From Planctomycetota bacterium (GTDB taxonomy: Bacteria; Planctomycetota; UBA8742; UBA2392): a DNA stretch of 64,000 nucleotides. The stretch is from the NCBI GenBank assembly GCA_020845475.1, contig JADLFN010000046.1, forward strand, positions 138,997-202,996. The letters run 5' to 3'. Under the pieces are notes generated by a model. That model made no database searches, was not told where the DNA came from, and was given only the letters and a program-made list of their open reading frames with translations. Both the position numbers and the translations under genes were made by a program. This document shows positions 23,503 to 31,987 of the stretch, in pieces; position 1 is the first letter of the stretch; each line of letters opens with the position of its first letter.

Positions 23503-23606
23503 CATTCGTCATCCACTCGTCCCCTGCCCGTGAGCGCCCTCTCGGCATAACCCCCGCTCTGCGAGGGCGAGCGCTCCGCAAGCTGCAAGCAGCTTGCGCA
23601 CGCAGG

Positions 23607-24608
23607 TCAATGTTCCGGTACGAGATAGCTGCCGATAAAAATCGCCGAGAGATACGTAAAAATGTAGGCCTGAAGGATGGCCACAAAGATTTCGAGGCCG
23701 TAAATCGCGCAGCTCATGAGCACCGTGGGCACGCCCGTGCCAATGCGCCACACCGCGGCGCTGTCCGGAATCAGGGTGTTAATGAACAGCAGGCTCAAAA
23801 TGATGCAGTGGCCCGCCGTCATGTTCGCAAACAAACGCACCGTCAAGGCAAAGGGCTTGGCAAATAAGCCCACGACTTCAATGAACAAGAGCAGGCACCA
23901 GATGCCGAGATCCATGGGCTTGGTGCTGAAGTGGTAGGGCACCAGGTTCAAGACCCACGCCTTGGGGCCCTGCATCACGATTGCGCCGACCAGGTACGTC
24001 AGCAGCGTTAATGTTGCCAGACCAAGTGTTACGGTAATCGCGCTGGTGGCCGTCGTGCTGCCGGGAATCAGCCCCAGCAGGTTGTTCACCGCAATAAAGA
24101 AGAAGGCGCAGCAAAGAAACGGCGCAAACTTGTCAGCCAGCGAGTGCGGGTTGTTCTTGGGCGGCAGATCATGGCCGTCACCGTGGCCATGCCCGTCGCC
24201 GTGAAGCTCGGCTTTCGTGCCCACGCTGGTTTCCGCGACGATATCTTTGACCCCGTGCTCGTGGTCGTGGGTGTCATGGCCGTGCCCGTGGCCATGCGCG
24301 CCATGCGGGTTCTTGATATTCGGGCGCGCGATTTCGTTGCGCACGAACAGCGCGATGGGTTCAATGAAGTTGCGCAAGCCGCGCGGAATGCGCGAATTGC
24401 GGGCGTAGGTAACGTAGCTTACGGCGAGAATGCAGATCGCCGCGGATGCTATCATCATGATGGCGTGCTGAGAAAGCTTCATGAAGCCGGGCATGGTGGA
24501 GTTCCACTTCTCAATGAACTCCGCACCGTGCACGCCCCACAGGCTGACCCAGGCCGAGAAGCGGTCGTAAAGGTGTTCTACAGGATTGAAGGCTTCAGCG
24601 AGAAACAC
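23607..24608 (-). CDS. atpB: ATP synthase F0 subunit a with His-rich insert
   Basis: 333 residues from GTG 24608, preceded by GGAG at good spacing; GTG 24638 would add ten residues overlapping the upstream gene. The proton-channel core is conserved: PFALTVRLFANMTAGH carries the essential Arg, and the last helices read AILQAYIFTYLSAIFIGSYL. Unusual is an insert of about 55 residues after the first helix, rich in His, Gly and Asp (HGHGHGHDTHDHEHG and HGDGHGHGDGHD). It would lie outside the membrane and could bind metal. Order atpB-E-F-H is standard. Confidence 0.93.
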   Translation of the reverse strand: MFLAEAFNPVEHLYDRFSAWVSLWGVHGAEFIEKWNSTMPGFMKLSQHAIMMIASAAICILAVSYVTYARNSRIPRGLRNFIEPIALFVRNEIARPNIKNPHGAHGHGHGHDTHDHEHGVKDIVAETSVGTKAELHGDGHGHGDGHDLPPKNNPHSLADKFAPFLCCAFFFIAVNNLLGLIPGSTTATSAITVTLGLATLTLLTYLVGAIVMQGPKAWVLNLVPYHFSTKPMDLGIWCLLLFIEVVGLFAKPFALTVRLFANMTAGHCIILSLLFINTLIPDSAAVWRIGTGVPTVLMSCAIYGLEIFVAILQAYIFTYLSAIFIGSYLVPEH

Positions 24609-24618
24609 GGTTGCTCCA

Positions 24619-25023
24619 TTACTGCGGGCTGGCTTCACCCGGCGATTTCTTCAGTCGTAACGATGCGTCCACCCAATAAACCTGCACACCAAGGAACAGC
24701 AGAACCGCCGCAACGAACGTCAGGGCAAAGCCAATCGGATTTGCGTAACCGGTCTTGACCAGGGCAAACACCCCCACCGTCAAGATCACCAGCCGCAGCA
24801 AAAACCCGCCAAACACGTGGCCCAACGCCGCCGACTTGCTCTCTTCTTTCAGCGCGCGCTTCATGCCGGCCAGCGAAAGCAGCATCAACATCAGACCCAT
24901 GCCGCCGCCCAGCACACAGCCCAGCACCATCTTTTCATCCCAGCCCGTGAACTGGGCTGCAAACGCCAGCGTGCCGATCACCAGCACCGCCAGGGCCACA
25001 AGCGCATAGGGCTGCCACGTCAT
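24619..25023 (-). CDS. AtpI-like small membrane protein of the ATP synthase cluster
   Basis: 134 residues from ATG 25023, overlapping the upstream stop (ATGA). Four hydrophobic segments: ALVALAVLVIGTLAFAAQ, LGCVLGGGMGLMLMLLSLAGM, GFLLRLVILTVGVFAL and IGFALTFVAAVLLFLGVQVYWV. Position just before atpB and this topology match the AtpI/ATP synthase subunit I group, thought to assist c-ring assembly or magnesium uptake. Sequence similarity is weak, so the name rests mainly on context. Confidence 0.7.
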   Translation of the reverse strand: MTWQPYALVALAVLVIGTLAFAAQFTGWDEKMVLGCVLGGGMGLMLMLLSLAGMKRALKEESKSAALGHVFGGFLLRLVILTVGVFALVKTGYANPIGFALTFVAAVLLFLGVQVYWVDASLRLKKSPGEASPQ

Positions 25024-25382
25024 GAGCGCCCCTTGCCTTTGCCGTACTCGTCCGGGGCCTCCATGCGCAGCACGGTGCGCACGACAAACACCATGGCCGC
25101 CACAATTCCCAGCACCGCTCCTGCCGCCATCAGCCACGGGCGCGTGCCAACCAGCCCGTCAATCCACCAGCCCAGCGCCATGGGCATACCCATCATCACC
25201 ACAAACTGCATGCCCATGCCGGTGTAGCGCATGTACTTGTTCATCTCGCCCATCGACTGCGCGCGAGATTGCTGCGCCTTGCTCTCACCGCCCAGCTGCC
25301 TCAAATGCTCCGCTTCCCTGCGCAGTTTTTCGTACTCGTCAGGAGGCGGCAAACGCGGCTTGGAATCGCCGTTTTCGGGCAT
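25020..25382 (-). CDS. AtpZ/AtpI-type F0F1 accessory protein
   Basis: 120 residues from ATG 25382. A charged N-terminal half (PPPDEYEKLRREAEHLRQLGG) precedes two membrane helices: YTGMGMQFVVMMGMPMALGWWIDGLVGTRPW and LMAAGAVLGIVAAMVFVVRTVLR. The GW-[ILV]D---GT-PW--- motif is the mark of the AtpZ/putative F0F1-ATPase subunit family. It opens the cluster atpZ-atpI-atpB-E-F-H-lipoprotein-atpA. Transcription likely starts just upstream, divergent from a small plus-strand gene 110 bp away. Confidence 0.82.
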   Translation of the reverse strand: MPENGDSKPRLPPPDEYEKLRREAEHLRQLGGESKAQQSRAQSMGEMNKYMRYTGMGMQFVVMMGMPMALGWWIDGLVGTRPWLMAAGAVLGIVAAMVFVVRTVLRMEAPDEYGKGKGRS

Positions 25383-25491
25383 TCCAAAACCCTTTCTGGC
25401 ACGCTTTTCCCGGCGGGCGCGGAACGTTAACAGCGCGAACATGGGTATGCAACTGCTATGTGCGCGCCTTGCGCGCCGCTACAATGCGGCC

Positions 25492-25785
25492 ATGGACGAT
25501 GTGCTTGAATACCTTGCAAACGTGGACTGGCTGGCAGCGCTGATGACGCTGGTTTTGGTCACAGTTGCGCTGATCCTGGGCGTGTGGCTGCCGGGCAAGT
25601 ACATCGAGCGCCACACCAACCAGCCCGCGGCGCGCTACGTGTGGTACGGCGTGGGCACGTTCGTGCTGGTGATGGTGTACGTCGCGGCTTACGGCTACGG
25701 CCTGTTCTGGAACAACCTGGGCGAAAGCGAAAAGAAAGACCCCTACGTGTTTGAAGGCAAGAACCGGACTACTCATAGGCATTAG
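25492..25785 (+). CDS. Two-helix membrane protein of unknown function
   Basis: 97 residues from ATG 25492. Two hydrophobic helices, WLAALMTLVLVTVALILGVWL and YGVGTFVLVMVYVAAYGYGLFW, flank a short basic loop (GKYIERHTNQPAARYV). The C-terminus is charged (ESEKKDPYVFEGKNRT). No family is recognised. It is divergent from the atp cluster and stands alone, followed by word-like repeats. It is too short and plain to guess a role. Confidence 0.6.
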   Translation: MDDVLEYLANVDWLAALMTLVLVTVALILGVWLPGKYIERHTNQPAARYVWYGVGTFVLVMVYVAAYGYGLFWNNLGESEKKDPYVFEGKNRTTHRH

Positions 25786-25857
25786 CTGCCGATGCCTAGA
25801 AGCGAGGGCGCGAAGTTCGCGAAGACGTGCAACTTCAAGGCAGAAGCAAGAACGGAA

Positions 25858-25924
25858 ATCCACAGATAGCGCAGATGAATACAGATGAAAGCCAACAGAT
25901 CGTCATCTGTGAAATCTGTGGATA
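25858..25924. repeat. ACAGATGAA word repeat with inverted ends
   Basis: ATCCACAGATAG at the left is mirrored by ATCTGTGGAT at the right; CAGATGAATACAGATGAA and CATCTGTGAAATCTG lie between. A relative of this word lies before the Mrr gene (CACAGATGAACACGGATGG at 54920-54938). No coding potential. Confidence 0.7.
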
Positions 25925-25975
25925 GCTGTTTCTGTCGCTTCTTTCGCCGTTCCTTGCACCCTGCGCTTCACCTTT

Positions 25976-26974
25976 TTAGCTGATCATCGCTGAGCGCAGT
26001 TCCGGTGAAAGACGCTTTCCCAGATCCGCATACCTGTCCGGGGCGCCTTTGGGGCGGCCTTTGAAGCGCTTGTGCATCCAGAAGTACTGTTCAGGGTGTT
26101 CACGGATGCGCGCCTCGAGCCACTGGCGGTAAACCTCCATGATCTGCTCGGGCGCTGCTTCCGGGCCGAATTCATGCATCTCCGGCTCGTGAAAATCAAA
26201 CTCGAAGCGGTCGCCGCGCCTCACCGCATAGCCAAAGCCGACGCGGCCATCGGCTCGGGGCACCAGCCTTGAGAACTCGGTTTGCCAGCGCGCGGGCACA
26301 CCAAAGAACGGCATCACCGGCGCAAAGTCGCCGCCGTTCTGGTCGGCCAGCAGCGCCACGGGCTTGTTCTGGCGAATGCGATGCAGCAGCGCCTTGAGTG
26401 CGCCTTCCTTCTCAATCAACTCGCAACCCGCGAAGTTGCGGTAACGCTCAAGCCACCGGGCGACCAGCGGCAAGTTGGGCGGCCGCACAATGACGGAATA
26501 GCCCAGGCCGTGCTTGCCCGTGACGCCCAGCAGCAGCTCCCAATTGCCCAGGTGCGCGCTCATATTGAAAGAACTCTTCGGCTGCTTGAGCCACGCGAAA
26601 AACCTTTCGCAGTCCCCCACCATGTGCACGTAGTTGCGCCAGCGCTCGCCGCCGAAATAGCGCGGCACTAACAACAGATCGAGAAACGTGTAGACATTGT
26701 GCTTCAAACTCTCGCGGCCGATGCGCGTGCGCTCAGCTTCGCTCACTTCCGGCAGGCACAAATCGAGATTGCGCAGAATCACGCCGCGCACGCGCGGAAG
26801 CAGAGCCCAGCCGACGCGCGCCATCACGCGCGCCCAGAAATAGGCCCAGCGCGGCCCGGGCAGCGTCATGAACGTCGCCACACTCCAGACCCAGAGTTCA
26901 ATGAGCACGCGCGACGGCCACCATGTCAGAAGGCGCCGCCCCACCTTTTGCTTTTTCTTGCGTGTTGAACCCAT
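25976..26974 (-). CDS. LpxL/HtrB-family lipid A acyltransferase
   Basis: 332 residues. The acyltransferase motif HLGNWE (HX4E) is in FNMSAHLGNWELLLG; later blocks are VIVRPPNLPLVARWLERYR, ADQNGGDFAPVMPFFG and EQYFWMHKRFK, all standard for late lipid A acyltransferases. There is a membrane-anchoring stretch near residues 20-45. It transfers a secondary acyl chain from acyl-ACP to a lipid A precursor at the inner membrane. A second paralogue is at 44636-45574 next to lpxK; the two probably add different chains. The N-terminus GSTRKKKQKVGRR is basic. Confidence 0.87.
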   Translation of the reverse strand: MGSTRKKKQKVGRRLLTWWPSRVLIELWVWSVATFMTLPGPRWAYFWARVMARVGWALLPRVRGVILRNLDLCLPEVSEAERTRIGRESLKHNVYTFLDLLLVPRYFGGERWRNYVHMVGDCERFFAWLKQPKSSFNMSAHLGNWELLLGVTGKHGLGYSVIVRPPNLPLVARWLERYRNFAGCELIEKEGALKALLHRIRQNKPVALLADQNGGDFAPVMPFFGVPARWQTEFSRLVPRADGRVGFGYAVRRGDRFEFDFHEPEMHEFGPEAAPEQIMEVYRQWLEARIREHPEQYFWMHKRFKGRPKGAPDRYADLGKRLSPELRSAMIS

Positions 26975-27024
26975 CGCGAACGGAGTTTAGCAAGTGCTGC
27001 AGGCGCATTGGCGCGTTCACATGA

Positions 27025-28017
27025 TCAGCGTGTCACGCCATGCCACGCGAGTTCGCGCACGATCGCGGCTTCGAGGTCTGTTGCCGGTTCGTAGCCGAGT
27101 TCTTTGCGGGCTTTCTCGCACGAGTAATGCTGGCCGTAATGCAGGTGATAGAACGCGGTCAGTGAAACTGCGCCGGGGCCGCCTGTCAGCAGGCCCCAGT
27201 ACTCCGCACCGAGCGCGCCTAGATACATGAGTGCTCGCGGCAGGATTATCGGCCTGTGCCGGCCTGCGAGCTTGCAGATTTTCTCCGCCATCTCGCGCAG
27301 CGTGGTGTTCCAGCCGCTGAGGATGTAGCGCTCGCCGGGTTTGCCCCTTTGCAATGCAAGCACATGGCCTTTGGCGACGTCGCGCGTATCCACAAAATTC
27401 ATGGTCGCGTCCACCATGAACGCAGTGAGCCCCTGATAAAACACGCACACCGCGCTCAGAGCCGGGTTGCGGCTGCCCTCGCCCACGAGTCCTGTTGGGT
27501 TCACCAGCACCGTGGGCACGCCTTTGGCCGTTTCTTCGAGCACGGCGGCCTCCATGGCGGCCTTGACGGCGTAATAGTTGCCGCCGCTGGTGCGGCGCGG
27601 GTCGTAGGCGCATGTTTCGTCAGCGGGCGTGCCGCGCGGCGCAAGGCCGATGGTGGCCAGGCTGCTCGTGAACACCGCGCGTTCGATGCCGGCTTCTTTG
27701 GCCAGCGCGAAGTGGCGGCGCAGTTGCGGAATCCACTCACTCATCATGCGCTTTTGGCGCAGGTGCAGGCCGCTCCAGGGAAACGGCGCCGCCGAGTGCA
27801 CGAAGTATTTGCAATCCTTGAGCGCGCCCGCCAAAGCCGCGTCATCGTTCATGTCGCCAATGACGATTTCGGCGCCGCGATCAGCAGGCGCGGCCAGGTT
27901 GCGATGACCGCGCGAGCGCGAAAGGCAGCGCAGCGTGTAGCCGGCATCCAGCAGCGCAAGCGCGACTTGCGAGCCAACTGTTCCGGCGGCGCCGAGCAGT
28001 AACACACGATCAGCCAT
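27025..28017 (-). CDS. NAD-dependent epimerase/dehydratase (extended SDR)
   Basis: 330 residues. Rossmann motif LLGAAGTVGSQVA (GxxGxxG), then Asp at IGDMND, HSAAPF, and the active-site YxxxK as YAVKAAME. An SDR of the epimerase/reductase group acting on a nucleotide sugar, sterol-like or flavonoid-like substrate; the sequence does not choose. The Ser of the triad is in FTSSLATIG. Same strand as a second SDR (28121-29113) 100 bp upstream, suggesting a joint pathway. Confidence 0.82.
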   Translation of the reverse strand: MADRVLLLGAAGTVGSQVALALLDAGYTLRCLSRSRGHRNLAAPADRGAEIVIGDMNDDAALAGALKDCKYFVHSAAPFPWSGLHLRQKRMMSEWIPQLRRHFALAKEAGIERAVFTSSLATIGLAPRGTPADETCAYDPRRTSGGNYYAVKAAMEAAVLEETAKGVPTVLVNPTGLVGEGSRNPALSAVCVFYQGLTAFMVDATMNFVDTRDVAKGHVLALQRGKPGERYILSGWNTTLREMAEKICKLAGRHRPIILPRALMYLGALGAEYWGLLTGGPGAVSLTAFYHLHYGQHYSCEKARKELGYEPATDLEAAIVRELAWHGVTR

Positions 28018-28061
28018 GGTGGCGTTGTAATGGAAGCGCGGGTTTGGCGCTAGACATGTGG

Positions 28062-28118
28062 CTGGGCGCGCCTGCGCCCAGCGTGCTGGCGACAGGCGTT
28101 GCCAGCCACTGAATCAGC
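28062..28118. repeat. Nested hairpins between two SDR genes
   Basis: CTGGGCGC/GCGCCCAG and GTGCTGGC/GCCAGCCAC pair in the 100-bp spacer. They could attenuate transcription between the two SDR genes. Confidence 0.45.
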
Positions 28119-28120
28119 AC

Positions 28121-29113
28121 CTACCGCACCTTGATCCAGCCTTCTTTGATGTAGAACTCGGCCGTCTGTTTCAGGCCTTCTATGAACGGGATTTTCGTTT
28201 CGAAGCCGAACGTGGCCTTGGCCTTTTCCGGGCTGCACACCCAGTAGAGCGGCAGCAGTTCGCGCATTTTGTCGCTGTTGGGCAGCAGCGGCTTGCGCGT
28301 AATCCATTGCACGAAGTCGATCAGGCGCGCGTAACTCTTCGCCAGCCAGATCGGCGTCTTGAGCGTGCGGTTTTTGCTGGGCTTCAATATTTCGCGCAGC
28401 GCCGCCATGGTGTAACTCATCGGGTAGGGCTCTTTGTCCGCGAGGAAGAATGCCTCGCCAACAGTGCTCTCATGCAGCGCGGCCTCGACGATGCCGCGCG
28501 AGAGATCAAGGCCGTGGATCATCGAAAACACGTGCTCCTCGTTGCCCAACTGAATTGCCCAGCCCTTCGACATCCACTGGAAGAACTCCAGGATGCCGGT
28601 GTCGCGCGGGCCGTAAACGGCTGGCGGGCGCACGATGGTCAAGGGCATGTCGTAAAGCTTCGCGAACTTTTCGCCCAATAGTTTGCTGCGGCCATAGAAC
28701 GTTTGCGGGTGGGGGATGTCGTCCTCTTTGACGACGTGGCGTGAATCCTCGGCGGGGCCAATGGCTGCGAGCGAACTGACCAGTAGAAAGCGGAACACCT
28801 GCTGCTTGTTGAGTTTGATTGCCTCGCACAGGTTTTTTGTGCCGTAGGCGTTGACGCGGTCGAACTCTTTCTGCGTGCGGCCCTTGATCAATCCGGCCAC
28901 GTGAAAGATGTAGTCGCAGCCCTCGACGGCCTTTTGCAGCTTGTCAACGCTCGACGTGACGTCGCCTTTGACGATCTCGTAGCCCTGACGCAGCTCCGGG
29001 AACAGGCGCTTTTCGTCGCGCACCAGCAGGCGCACGTCATGGCCGCGCGCCTTGAGAATCTCGGCGACGTGCGAGCCAATAAAGCCAGTGGAGCCTGTAA
29101 CGAGCGATTTCAT
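28121..29113 (-). CDS. NAD-dependent epimerase/dehydratase (extended SDR)
   Basis: 330 residues from ATG 29113 (MKSLVTGSTGFIGSHVAEILKARGHDVRLLVR). Cofactor motif GSTGFIGSHV, IFHVAGL, SSLAAIGP for the catalytic Ser, and YGRSKLLGE (YxxxK). DIPHPQTFYGRSKLLGEKFA and IVRPPAVYGPRDTG are common in NDP-sugar epimerases and 3-beta-hydroxysteroid-dehydrogenase-like proteins. It lies between PBP2 and another SDR, all on the minus strand. Exact substrate unknown. Confidence 0.83.
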   Translation of the reverse strand: MKSLVTGSTGFIGSHVAEILKARGHDVRLLVRDEKRLFPELRQGYEIVKGDVTSSVDKLQKAVEGCDYIFHVAGLIKGRTQKEFDRVNAYGTKNLCEAIKLNKQQVFRFLLVSSLAAIGPAEDSRHVVKEDDIPHPQTFYGRSKLLGEKFAKLYDMPLTIVRPPAVYGPRDTGILEFFQWMSKGWAIQLGNEEHVFSMIHGLDLSRGIVEAALHESTVGEAFFLADKEPYPMSYTMAALREILKPSKNRTLKTPIWLAKSYARLIDFVQWITRKPLLPNSDKMRELLPLYWVCSPEKAKATFGFETKIPFIEGLKQTAEFYIKEGWIKVR

Positions 29114-29162
29114 GGCGCGAAACCTAGAACGAGCCGCGCGCGTAAGCAAGCGGTCCGGGGTT

Positions 29163-31826
29163 TCACTTGCGGCCGCGTTTGACTTCGCCATCAGGCGGCA
29201 GCACACCTTTGCGCTGCAAGTACCGCTTGATGCACTCGCCGATCACCGGGCTGATGTCGGCGCCGTAGAGATCGCTGTACTCGCCCAGAATCACGAACGC
29301 GACTTCCGGCTTGTCGCAGGGCGCATAGCCTGCAAACCAGGCGTGGTCGGGCACGCCCTTGCCGTTTTCCGCGGTGCCGGTCTTGCCCGCGCAGCGGATA
29401 TCGCGCAGTACCGGCGAGCCGATCTGCGATTGCCGCGCCGTTCCGTGCGCGCCGAAAACCACTTGCTTGAGCCCCGCGTGCAGCGTATCCCACGTTGACT
29501 CGCGGATCTCGACCTGCTGCGAAAAGTCCGTGGCATCATCGGTCAGGTGCGGCGAACTCAGTTTGCCGCGCGTGGCGATGCAGGCGTACAGCCGCGCCAG
29601 CTCCAGCGGCGTAACGAGGATCTTGCCCTGGCCAATGGCCATCGTGGAAATTTCCGCCTGGCCCACTGAGTTGATATCGGCCAGGTTGGCGCGGCGCGTG
29701 CCGGGCAGTTCAAAGCCGCTTTCCTGGCCGAATCCGAGGTTCTCGGCCCAATAGCGCATCGTATCCCAGTCCTGGGCGGCGCCTTCAGAATGCAGGTGGG
29801 GCGCGAAGAAATAGAAGAAACCATTCGAGCTCACTTCGAGCGCATCAGCAACGTTGATCGATCGTCCACTTACGTGGCCCGTGCGCAGCTTCACCGGGCC
29901 AATCTGCACCACGGCCTGATTGTCGTTGTAGCGCTCGTCGGGCGAGAGCCCCTCTTCGAGCAGCGCAATGCTCGTAACCGCCTTCCACGTTGAGCCGGGG
30001 TGATAGAGCGTGCCGCTGGCCCGATTCAACTGGCGCGTGCGCCGCGCCCAGTAGGGCAGCTTCGCGTCTTCCTCGGCTTCCTGCTTGAGCTGCCGCCGAT
30101 AGACGCGGTCATCGTCGCTGGCACCCGCCATGCGCCCGGGATCAAACGTGGGAAAACTGACCAGGGCAAGCACCGCGCCGGTGTTGACGTCGAGCACGAC
30201 AGCGGCGCCGCGGAAGCTCCAGCGATAACGCGCCCAGCGATCATTGGGAATCGCGCCCTTGAGCGCATCGCTGCTCGATTTCATGCGCGCCTTGGCCGCA
30301 AGCCTGGGCTCCCAGCGCGCCATGGTCTCAAGGATGTCGCGCTGTAACTCCAGATCAAGCGTGAGCGACAGCGGCTGCGGATTCACCGGCGCCTGCTCAA
30401 ACTCGATGCTGCGAATGCGGCCGCGCGCATCGTGCATGGAAACGCGCGCGCCGTATTCGCCCGATAGCCGCGCGTCGTAGGCGCGCTCGATGCCGAACAC
30501 GCCCACGACCTGCTGCGCAACCACGCCATCGGCAAAGCGATTGAATGCCTCGCGGTCGCCCTCGAACCAGTCCACGATGAAGCCCTCGAGGTTCTCGGCA
30601 AAATTCGGGCGCGACATGATTTCGTCCAGCCGCTCCGCGTCCGGCAGGCCCACGCCTCCGAGCACCGGCGCCAGCAATTCCGCATGCGCATAGGTGCGGC
30701 TTGCGCGCAGGCTGCACTCCAGGCCGGGCAGCAGGTCGGCATTGAGTTTGAGCAGTTCAACCACGTCGCGCGGAGCTTCGCGCATGAGCAAAAGCGGGTT
30801 TTGCTCGAAGCCGTAAGTGCTCCAGCGCTCTTTCCAGTCAGCCGCGTATTTCTCAATCGTGTCGCGTTTGAGCCGCAATGCGCGTTCCTCGAGGCCCGCA
30901 ATGCGCTGCGCAAGCGCGGCATGCGCTTTCACCAGCACTGCGCGGCCCTGATGCACGGTCGCGCTACAGGCTTCGTACAAGCGGCGCCAGGCTGCGTATT
31001 CTTCGCGCTTGGCGGCATCGAGCAGGGCTACAGCCTCGTCCGATCCGGCGATCTCGCGCGATTTCGCGTCGCAGTTGCGCGCGGCGCTGCCGCAAAGGTC
31101 GCGGACCGCGCGATCATCGCGAGCGCGCTCAAGCAGAATTGCGAGAAACTCCTGCTCGCGCCGGTTCCACGCTCCGCGCGCTTCGAGCACGGGCAGGAAC
31201 GCCACCGACTTGGGGTAACGCCGCACACGGTTCCAGTATTCAGGGTCGGTCAATGCCGGCTTGATGCGCAGCCAAGCGGCGTTGACCTGCGCGGCTTTGG
31301 CCGTGGCGGGGTCGAGGTCGCCCAGGATCGCGTCCACTTCGCGCGCCACGAGTTCAAAGCGCGCGGCTATCTCTTCACGCGGCACGCGGCTGAGCAGGCT
31401 GAGTTGCTCGATGGAGGCGGCGAGGTCGCGTTGGCTTTCTTCGCTCGCGCGCGCCTTCCAGTTGAGCAGGAAACGGCGGCGCGAAGCCGGCGCGGGCAGT
31501 GCGGGGTCTGGCTCCATTCTGCCGTCTTGTGGCAAAATGGTGCCTGACCCCTTTTGCTCGCGCATCGCTCGTGTTGCCGGCGCCGCAAACTCGTTCCAGT
31601 CAATAAACACATCCCACACGGTTTCCGTCTGCGCCACGAGCACGCCATCAGCCGTGTAAATGCGCGCGCGTGCAGGGCCAAGCAACTCCACGCGGCGACG
31701 CACCGCCTCGGCCTGTGCCTCGTGCTCGTCGTAATTCACGACCTGCATGTAGAAAAAGCGCCCCAGCAGGATCAGGAACGCCAAGGCAAAGCCGCACACG
31801 AGATAATTGAGCTTCGCATTGAACAA
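29163..31826 (-). CDS. mrdA: Penicillin-binding protein 2 (class B transpeptidase), enlarged
   Basis: 887 residues against about 630 in E. coli. One N-terminal membrane helix (LVCGFALAFLILLGRFFYMQVV). Transpeptidase motifs: STWK (Ser near residue 610), SSN (near 668) and KTGT (near 814), with the PBP2-like context YHPGSTWK and AGKTGTAENG. It cross-links peptidoglycan for cell elongation. The extra length is a helical region at about 120-450 between the pedestal and the catalytic domain. Residues about 90-108 (KGSGTI through EPDP) are encoded by a palindromic repeat that also occurs outside genes. No rodA follows here. Confidence 0.9.
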   Translation of the reverse strand: MFNAKLNYLVCGFALAFLILLGRFFYMQVVNYDEHEAQAEAVRRRVELLGPARARIYTADGVLVAQTETVWDVFIDWNEFAAPATRAMREQKGSGTILPQDGRMEPDPALPAPASRRRFLLNWKARASEESQRDLAASIEQLSLLSRVPREEIAARFELVAREVDAILGDLDPATAKAAQVNAAWLRIKPALTDPEYWNRVRRYPKSVAFLPVLEARGAWNRREQEFLAILLERARDDRAVRDLCGSAARNCDAKSREIAGSDEAVALLDAAKREEYAAWRRLYEACSATVHQGRAVLVKAHAALAQRIAGLEERALRLKRDTIEKYAADWKERWSTYGFEQNPLLLMREAPRDVVELLKLNADLLPGLECSLRASRTYAHAELLAPVLGGVGLPDAERLDEIMSRPNFAENLEGFIVDWFEGDREAFNRFADGVVAQQVVGVFGIERAYDARLSGEYGARVSMHDARGRIRSIEFEQAPVNPQPLSLTLDLELQRDILETMARWEPRLAAKARMKSSSDALKGAIPNDRWARYRWSFRGAAVVLDVNTGAVLALVSFPTFDPGRMAGASDDDRVYRRQLKQEAEEDAKLPYWARRTRQLNRASGTLYHPGSTWKAVTSIALLEEGLSPDERYNDNQAVVQIGPVKLRTGHVSGRSINVADALEVSSNGFFYFFAPHLHSEGAAQDWDTMRYWAENLGFGQESGFELPGTRRANLADINSVGQAEISTMAIGQGKILVTPLELARLYACIATRGKLSSPHLTDDATDFSQQVEIRESTWDTLHAGLKQVVFGAHGTARQSQIGSPVLRDIRCAGKTGTAENGKGVPDHAWFAGYAPCDKPEVAFVILGEYSDLYGADISPVIGECIKRYLQRKGVLPPDGEVKRGRK
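31503..31551. repeat. Palindromic repeat inserted in-frame in the PBP2 gene
   Basis: GGGGTCTGGCTCCATTCTGCC (31503-31523) and its near reverse complement (31531-31551). The same unit lies between genes at 59672-59718, with the same two asymmetric A/T positions. On the minus strand it encodes KGSGTILPQDGRMEPDP. Confidence 0.85.
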
Positions 31827-31857
31827 GGCGGCAATCTCGATTGCGGCAAAAGGCCGG

Positions 31858-31945
31858 ATTGCCGGGCAAAGCCCGTCAATCCGCCGGCCCGTGCAGCCGC
31901 GCGGGCCGGGCAGGCTGCCACGGGGCAGCCTGTCATCTGATATCG
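31858..31945. repeat. Palindromes in the leader of the PBP2 gene
   Basis: GGCCGGATTGCCGGGC pairs with GCCCGTCAATCCGCCGGCC, followed by GCCGCGCGGGCCGGG and GGCTGCCACGGGGCAGCC. They fill the spacer between the PBP2 start and the cytochrome-like gene. Confidence 0.55.
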
Positions 31946-31987
31946 GCAGATTGACGTCATTTCATGGAGCTTTTGTGGCCCAAACCG

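Noticed and set aside
23462-23686. An N-terminal extension of atpE of about 75 residues
   Set aside because: It would translate a palindrome and basic low-complexity sequence; ATG 23461 has a good ribosome site and gives a normal c subunit start.
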